NCBI RefSeq assembly: GCF_022968795.1
Contig: NZ_JALJRB010000001.1
Span: 186,001-250,000 of the forward strand
Source of the DNA: Desulfatitalea alkaliphila
Lineage (GTDB): Bacteria; Desulfobacterota; Desulfobacteria; Desulfobacterales; Desulfosarcinaceae
Length of the DNA: 64,000 nucleotides
Direction of reading: 5' to 3'
The notes beneath the pieces are model-generated. The model was not told where the DNA came from. It ran no database searches and was given only the letters and a program-made list of their open reading frames with translations. This document shows positions 63,319-64,000 of the stretch, one piece after another (within the stretch, counting starts at the first letter, position 1; each line of letters begins with the position of its first letter). Both the position numbers and the translations under genes were made by a program.

Positions 63319-64000
63319 ATGACGGAAAGCGCTTCAGTCACCACCATCGCCGGCAAAGAGAACCTGATCCGCATTCTGGACAATCTCAAAGAGGGCATCA
63401 TTGCCCACGATCTGCAGCGGCGCATCTTTTTCTTCAACGCCGAAGCCGAACGCATCACCGGGTATGGCCGCGACGAAGTCCTCAACCGCGATTGCCACGA
63501 AGTGTTCGACGGCCCCTTCTGCGGCCGGCGCTGCAGCTTCTGCGACGGCGCGCCGCCGCCGGACGACCACGCCCACTACCCACTGACCATCATCAACAAG
63601 CGCGGGGAGCCCCGCCGGGTGGAGTTCCGGGCGACCCTGATGCGCGACGCGCTGGGCCGACCGGCAGGGGTGCTGGCGGCCTTCAGCGACGTCACCCAAC
63701 TGTTCGAACTGCAGCAGCGCAGCGACGACATCGACCGTTTCGCCAACATCATCGGCGGCGACCGCAAGATGCGCGCCGTCTATCAACAGATCATCGACGT
63801 GGCCCAGTACGATTTCCCCGTGCACATCCATGGCGAAACCGGCACCGGCAAGGAGTTGGTGGCCAACGCCATCCACAATGAAAGCCGCCGCGGCGGCGCG
63901 CCCTTTGTGCCCATCAATTGCGGCGCCCTGCCCGAAGGTTTGATCGAAAGCGAGCTTTTCGGCCACGTCAAAGGCGCCTTCTCCGGCGCCATCCGCGACA
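63319..64000 (+). CDS. PAS-containing sigma-54-dependent transcriptional activator, N-terminal part (cut by window end)
   Basis: The 227 visible residues begin with a PAS domain (about 10-125). A linker with [18 protein letters not shown] follows, then the AAA+ domain with Walker A GETGTGKE (about 174-181) and the sigma-54 contact loop, here GAFSGA (about 220-225). The PAS domain carries a cysteine group: [20 protein letters not shown] (about 56-75). Cysteine-bearing PAS sensors of this type may bind a metal, heme or iron-sulfur cluster and sense redox state. The C-terminal DNA-binding part is outside the window. The start is weakly supported (no strong ribosome site). Confidence 0.85.
   Translation, partial: MTESASVTTIAGKENLIRILDNLKEGIIAHDLQRRIFFFNAEAERITGYGRDEVLNRDCHEVFDGPFCGRRCSFCDGAPPPDDHAHYPLTIINKRGEPRRVEFRATLMRDALGRPAGVLAAFSDVTQLFELQQRSDDIDRFANIIGGDRKMRAVYQQIIDVAQYDFPVHIHGETGTGKELVANAIHNESRRGGAPFVPINCGALPEGLIESELFGHVKGAFSGAIRD

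Overview
The window is a G+C-rich, gene-dense bacterial chromosome segment from a dissimilatory sulfate reducer of the Desulfobacterota, most likely a complete oxidiser of the Desulfobacterales (Desulfosarcina-like). Three things support this. Both core sulfite-reduction loci are present (dsrMKJOP and dsrAB-dsrD). Several acyl-CoA oxidation genes lie nearby. A number of small accessory proteins are of types typical of that group. The exact species cannot be read from the sequence. I saw no rRNA, tRNA, CRISPR array, insertion sequence or prophage.

Layout. Bases 1-3350 hold the 3' end of trpA, truD, a membrane-anchored metallophosphoesterase and a NifU-type scaffold. Bases 3390-9390 are the dsrMKJOP operon: a consensus-like promoter, an RsbRD-N-type protein, a possible 70-codon bridging frame, then dsrM, K, J, O, P and a strong terminator. 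Bases 9450-13080 hold two peptidyl-prolyl isomerases (SlyD-like and cyclophilin), a NYN/LOTUS RNase-like protein and an amidohydrolase. Bases 13065-17365 are a metY-metX-metW-rlmN operon on the minus strand under a SAM-I riboswitch with terminator and antiterminator. Bases 17413-22127 hold dsrA-dsrB-dsrD and a cobyrinate/siroheme amidase (DsrN-like), with a consensus-like promoter upstream of dsrA. Behind it lie a TPR protein and a kinase-fold-like protein of unknown function.

Bases 24180-36125 are a mixed region: a DapA homologue, three cysteine-cluster proteins of the YkgJ/YcgN type (a fourth candidate locus lies at 47.8 kb), a lipoprotein, TPR and small membrane proteins, trmL, a FapA-type polymer-binding protein, a long acyl-CoA dehydrogenase, a J-domain protein with a zinc knuckle, and a ChaN-like lipoprotein. 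Bases 36143-41475 are a divergent pair: an unusual membrane-anchored Hanks-type kinase and clpB. Bases 41606-53444 are mainly CoA-thioester metabolism (two 3-hydroxyacyl-CoA dehydrogenases, thiolase, short-chain acyl-CoA dehydrogenase, an XRE-cupin regulator), plus typA, an SLC13 permease and an ACT-domain protein. Bases 53698-59524 hold a NarL-type two-component pair and a class A penicillin-binding protein. Bases 59905-64000 hold hisI-hisG-aminotransferase-sfsA and the start of a sigma-54 activator whose PAS domain carries a cysteine cluster.

How the genes work together. DsrMKJOP passes electrons between the membrane quinone pool, the periplasm and the cytoplasm toward the DsrAB/DsrC sulfite-reduction cycle. 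DsrD stimulates DsrAB, and the DsrN-like amidase probably finishes its siroheme. The thiolase, dehydrogenases and acyl-CoA dehydrogenases would supply reductant from fatty acids or similar organic acids. Intergenic spaces carry a family of interspersed repeats: a 100-bp element with a GGGCACGG/CCGTGCCC hairpin, CAACCC-rich stretches and AACTTAAAACTT-type AT islands. Long open frames opposite dsrMK, clpB, the histidine kinase, the penicillin-binding protein and other genes look like antisense shadows of high-GC genes and are not annotated.
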